From positions 14,136,001 to 14,200,000 of the forward strand of contig CM075103.1 in NCBI GenBank assembly GCA_037576195.1: 64,000 bases of DNA, written 5' to 3'. Source of the stretch: Phytoseiulus persimilis. Taxonomy: Eukaryota; Arthropoda; Arachnida; Mesostigmata; Phytoseiidae. Shown here piece by piece: positions 25,788 through 34,350 of this stretch (within the stretch, counting starts at the first letter, position 1; each line of letters opens with the position of its first letter). Position numbers and translations under genes: made by a program. Under the pieces are notes generated by a model, which was given only the letters and a program-made list of their open reading frames with translations, was not told the DNA's origin and did not search any database.

Positions 25788-27801
25788 GTGAGTGTGCACT
25801 TTTTGTTCCTCTCCACCCTTTTCGAAGTCCGATTCTCTGGACTCACTGCTTGATCCGAATTATGATCTCGGCTCTCGATGACGTCGATCCCCGGTTCTTC
25901 GACGAATCAATGGAGATGGATCCGTTTGTCCTCGCGGGCGATTGATTTTCTTCGAGGAAGTGATCACCAGCGGTGGAACGTTCCACAAACCAGCTCGTGA
26001 GATATCGTCACGGTCCACGGGAAACGAGGAGTCCCGACGACATGTAATGTCGCTGTCGGTGCGTTGCACGGGTGAGGACTTGACCGGTTGGCTGTTCCAT
26101 CATGATGAAAATGTATGTGAGGAAGCCGAAACGTGTGCTAAGAAGAAGGGGAGCGTAACGCAAAGCCGAGGCCCCTACCAGGGTGCAGCTTGTTGTTAAT
26201 GGAAAGGAGAATGAACGGATTCTATCCGTTGTTCTTGCTTCTCCTTTTTGTTTTTCCCTCACTTTTCTCGTTGCTCCTGTCTCCTCTCTCCCTATGCGTC
26301 CGTTTTCATTCTCTGCCTGCCCTCGTTATCGTTCGCCCCGCCTGCCCGTGTCTCCTCTTTTCTCTGGTCTTCTTCTTTGCCAGCGTGTTCGACTCCCACC
26401 TCCACATCTTTTTTGGCTGGTTTGGTCTCCCGGCGTTCTTCTGTATTACATTCGTCGTCACTTTTCTCTCCCTGCTCTTCATCTCATCGCCGGTTCTCGC
26501 ACCTCCTGGTCGCCCTTCACCCCATCCTCTTCATCGGGCTTTGTCTCATCCCTCTCTTCACCATTCTATATCTCATCCCCCCCCCCCTCCTTCTTTCTTG
26601 TTCTTCTAATCTTTTCGTTTATCGTCCTTCCATCTCTGTTTTCGGCCTCTTTCCATTCCAACTCTCATCCTCCATACTCGTCTCTCGCTCCTCCCCCCTT
26701 CATTCCTTCCTCCCTCCCCCTCTATCTCGACTCCTCTCCCTCGATCTCTCTGTTCTTCGTCTCTATCCATCCTCGCCATCTCTTCCTTCGCTCGGCTCTC
26801 CATTGTTTCTCCGAGGAGCACTGGGAAAGCAAAAGATTTGTTGATCTTTTCAGTTTTCCCTTGCTGCTCTCCATTTTCGTCCTCTCCAGCCTTCTGGGCT
26901 TGTATCGAGCCTGCCGGCGATCGAGATGCCATTAATTACTGCCAGTCCTCCTTTTCACCCCGTGTGATGGGGACTCCGAGAGCTGGGGGAATAAAAGCTG
27001 AAAGAATGAAGGGGATGGTGCGCTAAAACAGGAGGGAATCGAATGGGAAGTGAGAACAGGAGAGAGGAAGGGGAGGTAATGGTTGTCCTTAATAGAGGAC
27101 GAGGCTCGTTTCACCGGCATTCGCAACTGGGCAAAGTGATGACGGCAGAGGAGCTGTACGTGGAACACTCTCGTTTGAGACTTAACGCCGTTGAGGCTCC
27201 TAACGAACAGCTTCTACCGAGAGGCCGGTCTCCCCCTTGTTCTCATCCGTCGTGTAAAGGGTCCCAATCAATTGATTAATCCACTTCAGCCACAACGACT
27301 TCGATCGCAACCACTGAAACGGCGAGAAGGCTCTTTTCCATCCGGGGATTAAGCGAGTGACAAGTTAATGGAAAGCGGTTTGTAATCAACAAACGTGGTC
27401 GAGCGCACATAGATCTTCATCCGAGAGACCCCGAAGTTTAAATCCCGCACAGCGATCTCTGTTATGACAGGTCGCCATTGAGGTGGCTCTGGAAAAAACG
27501 CGAGCAACAATGCCGAGTCGGAAGAGGCTCAGGCCGTTGTGAGCCAACGGCAAGAACAAAACAGCACCGCGTGCGCTCTCACTCAAAAAAACCGTCACAG
27601 GGGAGGAGAATGTGAATTTCGCCACTTTGGACGACGCCGTACGGATGTCGCTGCTCGCGTGTGGCTCTGCGTTTCTTCTCCCCACCCCCACTCTCCCGTT
27701 CTGTTGTCTCCTCATCCGAAAGGAACTAATTCGGAGCCCCGTATGTTGAGCCAGGCTTTTGCAGAAACACAAACATTGACTAGGTCCGGTTCGCTTCCCA
27801 G
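25788..27801 (+). other. Intron between Ig5 and FN3 exons
   Basis: The intron is 2,014 bp. About 600 bp (26,220-26,820) is strongly pyrimidine-rich on the + strand (TCTTC, CTCC and CATCC units), with an 11-base C run at 26,577-26,587. This yields open frames of up to 250 codons in several frames at once, all rich in S, F, L and P. They are composition artefacts. I see no element with defined ends. Confidence 0.75.
26220..26820. repeat. Polypyrimidine/polypurine low-complexity tract
   Basis: The + strand is dominated by C and T for about 600 bp without a fixed repeat unit. All three + frames and one or two minus frames are open over long spans because the stop codons need A or G in positions that are rare here. 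Confidence 0.75.
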
Positions 27802-28107
27802 GTCCTCCGGAGCCTGTGCAGAACTGCACCGTGATCAATCAGACGGAGGAGTCATTGACTGTCGCCTGCGTGGAAGGCTATGACGGAGGCATCGAGCAGA
27901 CGTTTCATATGGAGCTGCATGAAGCCGAACAGCGCACCCTACGAGGGAACTACACGTCGTCGACGCATGCGGTGATGCAAGCCGTCAACCTGATGCCCGC
28001 CACGGCCTACGTGGTCGCCATATACTCGTCGAACGCGCGTGGACAGAGTCAACCAACTGTCATAGTGGCCCACACCATACCGTCACCAATCTCCCTCACC
28101 CGGAGAG
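27802..28107 (+). CDS. Sidestep-family receptor, fibronectin type III domain
   Basis: One exon holds a complete FN3 domain. The A strand is GPPEPVQNCTVINQTEESL with VACVEGYDGG following. Next come FHMELHEAE and a strand ending LMPATAY, then YVVAIYSSNARGQS and the G strand VIVAHTIPSP. The PPEPV start, the L-P-A-T-x-Y pattern and the SNARGQS loop are standard FN3 features. One membrane-proximal FN3 after five Ig domains is the Sidestep layout. Sequons NCT, NQT and NYT are present. Both borders are phase 1 (TTCCCAG acceptor, GTATGC donor). Confidence 0.94.
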
Positions 28108-28350
28108 GTATGCAATTTCACCGCTCGGCTGCCTGTGTCCCTTGAGCTCCCACACTACGGGAAGGTTCCCGGTCCGAGCGTAAACATGCAGCAATTCGCG
28201 AGGAGAGGAGCACCAGGCTCAGTTATTGTCTCCATGCGCGCTCGGACGGCCGGTTCCGAACCGAAAGTTCCTTCTCATGAAACCCTCCGAACGTTGTGAA
28301 CGAAAATGCTCACATCATGTGTTTCATGCCCCCCCCCCCTTCCCCCGCAG

Positions 28351-28476
28351 GAATGTGGCACATCTCGTTGAGCCCGCTCATACTCCTGCTGATCTTCATC
28401 GTCACCGGAATCATCCTGGTTGCCTTTACGATAATTCTCATCATGAAGATCAGGACCCGCCAGGTCATCAAAAACT
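28351..28476 (+). CDS. Sidestep-family receptor, transmembrane exon
   Basis: The exon encodes GMWHISLSP, then LILLLIFIVTGIILVAF extended by TIILIM, a single long hydrophobic helix, and the basic stop-transfer segment KIRTRQVIKN. This fixes the topology: the Ig and FN3 domains are outside and the following exons are cytoplasmic. The acceptor is preceded by an 11-base C run and CTTCCCCCGCAG; the donor is GTGAGT. Both borders are phase 1. The intron before it is only 243 bp. Confidence 0.93.
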
Positions 28477-30932
28477 GTGAGTCCCTTAATGTTCGAACCT
28501 CACCTCTCGAGAGCCCTAGCCTCGTCTAAGGTCGTCGTTCCAGGCTTCTGCGCGGGAGAGCAACACGTCGTCTCCCCTCCCCTCGCTCATTTCCAATGGT
28601 AGTCCAGCTCCCAATAGACCCTGGTCTGACGCGGGGTTTATCGAAAGACTGAACTCTTCCTCGGAGCGGAGGCTAACGACTCTGCCATCGGCGAACGCGA
28701 TGTTGACTTTCACAGCGGTCGTATAGAGTGATATTTATGACCAGAGCGAGAAAACAGGGGCTTCGGATCACCATGATTGTGGGTCAAGCATTCCCGGGCT
28801 TTTTCGAGAGGGTTCGTAGTTCGAAAAGTAACAGGAAGATCCTCGGTCGATCCGATTCGAAAGCAACCAAAATCTACCGGGTTGTCGATTAAACGTGGAT
28901 CGGATAGCCCCGATGGGCCCTCTGGATGAGGCACCGCGATACCACGAGCACAGAACGCTAACGGTCGAAAACCATGGGGACCAGATTGTGGGTCTGCTGT
29001 TCATCGGCGGGGCCAAAAGGCGCTGCCCGGGGTCTTGAATGCACCCCAAGCCGTTTTAATGAGCTACGTCGTCAGAAGTCGGGACATATGCTGTCATTGT
29101 TATTGGAGTTTCGACGATGCTGCCGAAGGCTTTCATATGCAAATCGTGTTTGTTGATTTGCTGCAACCTGCGAAGCCACCACCGAAGCTCCCGCCGCCGT
29201 CAACAGCACCTGAAGCGACGTCGAACAAGCTGGGCGGCAGGACTGGTAGGCTCCAGCATCCGAGCATATTGAGTTATCTTACTCATTCAGCCAGCTGCAG
29301 CACTTGTCGACGCACAGAGTTTAGAAGCGCCGAATGACTCGGGGTGGAAATCACAACTTTTCGATGTCTTGCGAAGCCCGTTGCGCCCTGTATGCAAAGA
29401 GATAAGCCCAGTAGTCTATTAGCTCCGGGACGAGATTCGGGCCACCATCTTCTCCTTCCCTCGCTCTCGTGGTTTCGGATCGCCCAAAAGTGGGTCAGGT
29501 GCTCTTTCTGACTCTCGCAATGCCGGGTCCCCTGTCGGTGGGAGAACCTCGTTCCACCGGGTAGCCCGAAGGGAGCAGCAATCTTTGTGACTGGTTTATG
29601 AGAGCCGCTTCCTTCATTTGGCCGTAAAGTCGCGGCTCCATCAGCTGGAGCTATGCGCGGAAACGAGGAATGCAGTTTGGCACTGTCCGAGAGTCATGTG
29701 CGACCACGGGGTTCGAGATCAGTGCGTGCCACCGGCCAGCGGCACGCTGTCAACAGAAAAAGAATTCGACGTGCGCACGATTCAACGGAGAACCGAGCTT
29801 GCACGCTCGTGCCGAGACATCGCGTGATTAACTGATGTTTTATGCTCGGAGTGTCTTCAGAGAACTCCAGGACACCGGGAACGTTCAGTGAATCATGGGT
29901 CGGGAACATCTCAGAAGGAATCAGGGGAGCGAGTCTCAGGACGGCAAATACGGCTAGCTGAGGAGTCAAGAGGAACTGCATATTCCAAGTGCATGACGGT
30001 ACACACAATATACAATGGCTTCGAACGTCGTCGGTGTCTCTTAGGTGGGCGGAATATTAAATAACGACTTTGATTAACTGAGCGAACAAGCCGAGCGATC
30101 AGCGGACCGAAGCGAGCGACCCACGTCCCTGCAGTTCCTTTGAGGCAGGCCGAGCAGCTCTCGCAAGACTCTCTCAGCTGATAGTTGAAAGTGCAACAGA
30201 ATGGACGGCAGAACCAGGAGTCGTGCGCAAGTTGTAAGTCGGCACTGAGGACGACTACGGCGGAAAATTTTGACAGGGAAATGAGAGGTTCCGGGGGAAT
30301 CAGATTCGGGAAGTCGAGTGGCGAATTAGCAGCATTAGAGAAACAGAGAGGAGCAAAGACAAAAGGAGGAGGAATTGCGCAAGGGGTTCGACGATAGATT
30401 AGGGGGCGAGACTAAGAGTACCGGAAGAGAATGGGAAAACGACGCGGAAGGATCGGGATGGGACCGGAGGGGAATGGAAATGGCGAGGGGACACGGATGA
30501 TGTTACAGCTGCGGTGCAGGTAATAAGAGTTCTTCGATCATCATGATTAAGCAAATGAAGTGCTCTTCCTCCCACGACTTCCGATGGAAGCGACCGTCGG
30601 CTACTTGAGCTCTCAACTGCGTTCTCGATTATTCTTGAGAGTAGAGACGAGCTTCGCTACTGTCGTGACTTCTCGAGGCGTAAATCCTATATTGAAGAGG
30701 CCGCTGATTTGGTGGCCTGGTCCATGAGAGGAGGATGAACCCTTATCATTGGCGAGGGCGCTTGGCTGGATATCTCCCGCTAAAATGGCGGCCAAGGGGC
30801 GCCGAGATCTTATGTGTTGTGGCCGCCGGAGGGGGTTCGTTAGGATATATAGGATGAGAAATTCGGAACAGCTCGGGCAGTGCCTGCAGTTTCACAGGGT
30901 ACGGAATCTAACAGAACTGTTTCTCATTTCAG
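28477..30932 (+). other. Intron between membrane exon and microexon
   Basis: The intron is 2,456 bp. A proline-rich open stretch at about 29,160-29,250 (PAKPPPKLPPP) is followed by a possible GT donor but has no convincing acceptor, and the exon chain is in phase without it. A purine-rich tract lies near 30,390-30,490. No transposon is recognised. Confidence 0.65.
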
Positions 30933-30963
30933 CGCAGCAGCGTGCTCTCGTCGCCGATGAGAA
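30933..30963 (+). CDS. Sidestep-family receptor, 31-nt cytoplasmic microexon
   Basis: The exon is bounded by a strong acceptor (TGTTTCTCATTTCAG) and a consensus donor (GTAAGT). It encodes SQQRALVADEK when joined to its neighbours; the first and last codons are shared across the junctions. It enters at phase 1 and leaves at phase 2, and both junctions keep the frame open. Because the length is not a multiple of three, skipping it would shift the cytoplasmic tail. The evidence is the two splice sites plus phase agreement on both sides. Confidence 0.8.
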
Positions 30964-31372
30964 GTAAGTCCCGAGTGAAGTCGAGAGGGAACTGAAAATT
31001 ATGAACTTGTTCAAACGAACATCGTGTCGACACGATGACAGCGACCGGCTGTGTAGTGTGTCTTGTTTTCTGTTGATCCCGAGAGACTTTGTTAGCCTAG
31101 CAACCAGTCAGCAAATCAGTACGGCGTGTCAGCCTGAGTCTGAGGGGGGCGACAACGAGGGAAACAAAGAACAGATGTACGGAGTGAGGTCTAACCGCTC
31201 CGCTGGTTTGTTAGAGAGAGTTCACTATCGGGCTGTCGAGTGCATGGCTACCGTCATGCTCCCTCTTCGCCGAACAGTGCGCGGTTGGAATTCGTTTGCG
31301 ATCAAACAATGGAAGAGGAATGGAACGCCTCACTTCGAATGTCGATTAACAGAAAGCGTTCCTACGTTGCAG
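30964..31372 (+). other. Intron in the cytoplasmic region
   Basis: The intron is 409 bp with GTAAGT and a CCTACGTTGCAG acceptor. I see nothing else in it. Confidence 0.75.
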
Positions 31373-31461
31373 ACCGCAGATGCCACCGATGCACGACGAA
31401 GGCGATGTCACCGAGCTCGCTCGCTTCGACGATGAGGACAAAGGGCCCGACGTCATTCCGC
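31373..31461 (+). CDS. Sidestep-family receptor, cytoplasmic exon with GPDVIP motif
   Basis: The exon encodes PQMPPMHDEGDVTELARF followed by DDEDKGPDVIP. An acidic segment ending in GPD-V/I-IP soon after the membrane is a feature I associate with Sidestep cytoplasmic tails. It starts with one base that completes the lysine codon from the microexon and ends with one base (phase 1) before GTAGGT. The chance that frame, motif and phase all agree is low. Confidence 0.85.
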
Positions 31462-32010
31462 GTAGGTGTCCATCGGACTCGACTCGAATAATGTCGAAAC
31501 TATTATTGCTCGGGTCAGCGAATCTTTCCACTGCGGACTGCTCCGTGGCGTTGAGAAGTGGCACGCTCATGCACGCGGGTCGACGGCTCTGGGAAAGGAA
31601 CAAACGGTGACTCGTCCCATCACGGTAGAAGATTGGCCCATCACAAAGCTGAGGGCTGCCCGCTGGCTGATTTCTAACTGTTTTGGGCACAGGATTGATG
31701 AGTTCCTCCGCCGTCGTTCGTTGGAGCTTCAGGGCGTGCGTCTGAGAGCGTTGCAGAGGAGGTGGAGGCAGCCAACACCAAAAAACTTTGCGTGTGATTA
31801 AATCAAGCGCGCGTGAACTTCGACTCGACCGCACCTCTACTGATTGGCAATGAAGTCGCCGCATCGACTGAGCCAGGCCGCAACCCTATCTGCCCTCCTC
31901 CACCGCGGGCCGCAGCTAGCTCCCGTCTGCTTCATTGCGAGAGAAATTCGAGGCCGCTGATTTCCGAGACGGAGGTCAATGGAATTACGGGAGCAACATT
32001 TGTATTCCAG
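31462..32010 (+). other. Intron in the cytoplasmic region
   Basis: The intron is 549 bp, ending in CATTTGTATTCCAG. An open frame continues upstream of the acceptor to about 31,920, so an earlier acceptor for the next exon cannot be fully excluded, but only 32,011 keeps the phase. Confidence 0.65.
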
Positions 32011-32213
32011 CGGACGCGTTACCGGCGCGCGTGGACCCGCGTTTCGATACGGGGTACGTTCCCCGAGGAGGAACGCTCAAGAGAGGTGCTTGGGATACTT
32101 CGGTGGTCGCCATGACGAACGAAACCACGTTAGGGGGTCCGTCTTCCTCTCACGTTTTCCAACATATGGCCACACTGCCGCGACACGACCTTCAGCTGAG
32201 TCTGCAGAGTCAG
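32011..32213 (+). CDS. Sidestep-family receptor, cytoplasmic exon with ATLPR motif
   Basis: After the junction the peptide continues PDALPARVDPRFDTGYV and on to HVFQHMATLPRHDLQ and LSLQSQ. The ATLPRH segment resembles the tails of this family. The exon ends CAG with GCAAGT following, so the donor dinucleotide is GC instead of GT. No GT donor nearby keeps the frame, and reading on meets TAG within two codons (A-S-stop). Joining at GC gives phase 0, which matches the next exon. Length is 203 nt (two bases plus 67 codons). Confidence 0.72.
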
Positions 32214-32832
32214 GCAAGTTAGCCCGATCTCGAATTCCAGCACGTTTCCAGGAAAACAAGGAACCTCCTCACCCGAGATCCACCGGCGGATATATCCCGC
32301 AATCGGAGCCCCGCCGTGCCGAGATTACCCAGACCAGGGATAGACCTGACCCTCGCTGGGGAGGAGCGAGACGCTCTGAAGAACAGAGTTATTTTTGAGT
32401 CGAGCGCTAGTGAGACTTCCGCAGTCCGTCATCTCCGGCGAAAGGCGTGATTGGTACCCTCCGTTCGGCCCTCGGGCCTTCCCCCCGTTCGCTGTTCCAC
32501 TGGACGGATGGTTGACTGCATGGCAGACAACCGGCTTGGTGGCGAGCTAGCCGGTCGCTTGCATGTTGGGATAGATACGGCGATGTTGGCATGGTGCACC
32601 GGCGAGCTGGCTCGTCCCTAAACAACAATGTGTGTTTAGTCGTTCCTCATACGAGCCGCCCCATATCCTGTCGCAGACTGGCTATTATTAAGGCGAGCGA
32701 GCGAGCTGCTCGACGGAGAGGCCGGCCAACGAGCGGGCGAGTTTTCGCGTGGTCGACCTTGTGAGGTCAGAGATTCGCGGCCACGAGAAAATTACAGGAC
32801 TGCTCGGCTGACTCAATGTTGCATCTTCGCAG
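32214..32832 (+). other. Probable GC-AG intron
   Basis: The intron is 619 bp. It begins GCAAGT directly after CAG, the usual strong context of GC donors, and ends GCATCTTCGCAG. A GAGC-rich stretch lies at about 32,690-32,760. Nothing else is seen. Confidence 0.65.
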
Positions 32833-32922
32833 GCGAGCCCATGGACCAACCCGGAGATTTCCCTATCGCCCAGATCTTCTACCGAGCCTCAATATGTCGC
32901 AACCTACGATGCCACGCTCAAG
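32833..32922 (+). CDS. Sidestep-family receptor, cytoplasmic exon
   Basis: The exon has 30 whole codons, phase 0 at both ends: ASPWTNPEISLSPRSSTEPQ, then YVATYDATLK, before the donor GTCAGT. It is serine-, threonine- and tyrosine-rich, as expected for an intracellular signalling tail. The alternative frame in the same interval (GEPMDQP...) is also open, but it does not match the phase of either neighbour. Confidence 0.72.
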
Positions 32923-34040
32923 GTCAGTGTCTTACTGCCTCTTGAAAACCCTAGATGAATGGAGGATTTGATGGCTCCGAGGCCCCTCGGCTTTCCGGGA
33001 GAATCCGGGAAAAATAGAGCGAAACGTAGGAGGAAGACCCTCCGTTAATATTGCATCACATCGAAGCGGCCGAGTAGGACCAAGGCCGAGCTCATCCGGA
33101 TTGATTTTCGGTACTTCGTGGGGAGTCCGTATGGAGGGTCGGAAGTGCGAGCTCGTTGAGGTGATTCCGGGGTTGAGACTGCTCTTGGGATCAGAGGGTT
33201 TGGTATCATATCGATTCGCCGCAGAACTCGAAAGGGGAATGTCGACCCTCGGCGTCGGGCTGGCAGGCCCGTTTGTGAGATTGGCTTGAGGCTAGTCGCC
33301 AAGTGAGCCGACAACAGTGGATCGGATGGAGAATTCAGATTGTTTGGGGAAAGCAAAACATTGTGATGCCAAGAGACACCGGACCCACGTCCACTCGTTG
33401 TGTGTACTGTTTGCTCTCCGCCGATTCCTCCTCTCCCACGCTCGCAGAAACTGGTTCTCTCGACCACCAAAAGACCAACATATATTTATATTTACTTTCT
33501 CGCCAAGGAATACTCTTCCACAGCTAGAAAGGCGCCCGCGAGAGTTTGCTCCCGAATAGGGAACTAGTGAGCGCCGGGAGAAAGGAATATCCTCACAAAA
33601 CTCCCCTGCTGGTCTGTCTGTCGAAACTTCAGGACTCCTGGCGAATGGCTTCGAGGCATGAAAGGCTAAGCTGCTTCAAAGCAGAGCTTCTCATGAAGTT
33701 CATATCGACATTTCAGTCGAGCTCAAAAGAACACGCTAGAGCCTACTACTTTACGCCTGTCGTATGACATATTGGCTTCCAACCATAATCAGCTTTGGAA
33801 TGAATGCAATCTGGGCGAAAGTTGGAACGGGCGACTCCAGTCGACCTCGACGAGCCTCCACCACTAACAAGAAATCCCGCGCAAGCGGACCAGAGCCTTT
33901 CCGCTTGAAGGGCGCTCGATCGATGTGGATGAAATCTGATCTATTGGATCGAGTCCGCTCAGAGCGAATCCTCGTTCCAAGCAAGCAAACGGTTGGAGGA
34001 GTGTTCCGAAACCTGGACTGACGACGTTTCCATTTCGCAG
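32923..34040 (+). other. Last intron
   Basis: The intron is 1,118 bp to the better of the two possible terminal acceptors. Overlapping frames at 33.05-33.56 and 33.75-34.17 kb show no domain and no splice-site support. Confidence 0.5.
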
Positions 34041-34350
34041 AGTTTTCGTCCCTACGCCGCTGACCTCCGGCCCGAGCGTTGCTGAGAGTCCGATGGAGGC
34101 GTTGCTTCGACCGGTAGGAACGCGACTCCTGCAGGTTTCCAGCGAGCTCCGTGGCGACTGGCAGAGTCAACGAGTGACAAAATTCGGGCCCCCGAGAACA
34201 ACCCTCTACGCCACGGGAAAGACTCGCTCAAGCCACGGAGGGGAACTCTCGAAACCACAGAGACAGCCTGGGACACGCCAACGGCTCCAGCAGCCTCCAA
34301 CGGTTTGCTCGTTAGTCCAGAGGCGACGGTCGAGTCCTTGCAACTTCTAG
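34041..34350 (+). CDS. Sidestep-family receptor, terminal exon (two possible acceptors)
   Basis: Two acceptors give a phase-0 continuation. The first (GTTTCCATTTCGCAG, exon from 34,041) has the better pyrimidine tract and gives SFRPYAADLRPERC with a stop at 34,083-34,085. The second (GACTCCTGCAG, exon from 34,135) gives a longer basic tail starting VSSELRGDWQSQRV, including RTTLYATGK, and ends at TAG 34,348-34,350. The whole chained product would be about 799 or 856 residues without the missing signal peptide. Both forms may exist; I cannot decide from sequence. A further unseen exon in the preceding intron is also possible. Confidence 0.45.

Noticed and set aside
26183..26935. 250-codon + strand open frame, with further long frames overlapping it
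   Set aside because: It lies in a pyrimidine-rich tract where stops are rare in all + frames. The translation is S/F/L/P-rich without a domain, and it sits inside an intron of the receptor gene.
29142..29251. Proline-rich segment (PAKPPPKLPPP) as an extra cytoplasmic exon
   Set aside because: It has no convincing acceptor, and the chain from the membrane exon to the microexon is already in phase without it. It may be an optional exon, but the sequence gives no firm support.
31920..32010. Longer version of the ATLPR exon starting near 31,920
   Set aside because: The frame is open, but the only AG there (31,918-31,919) gives the wrong phase for the preceding exon. The acceptor at 32,010 gives the right one.
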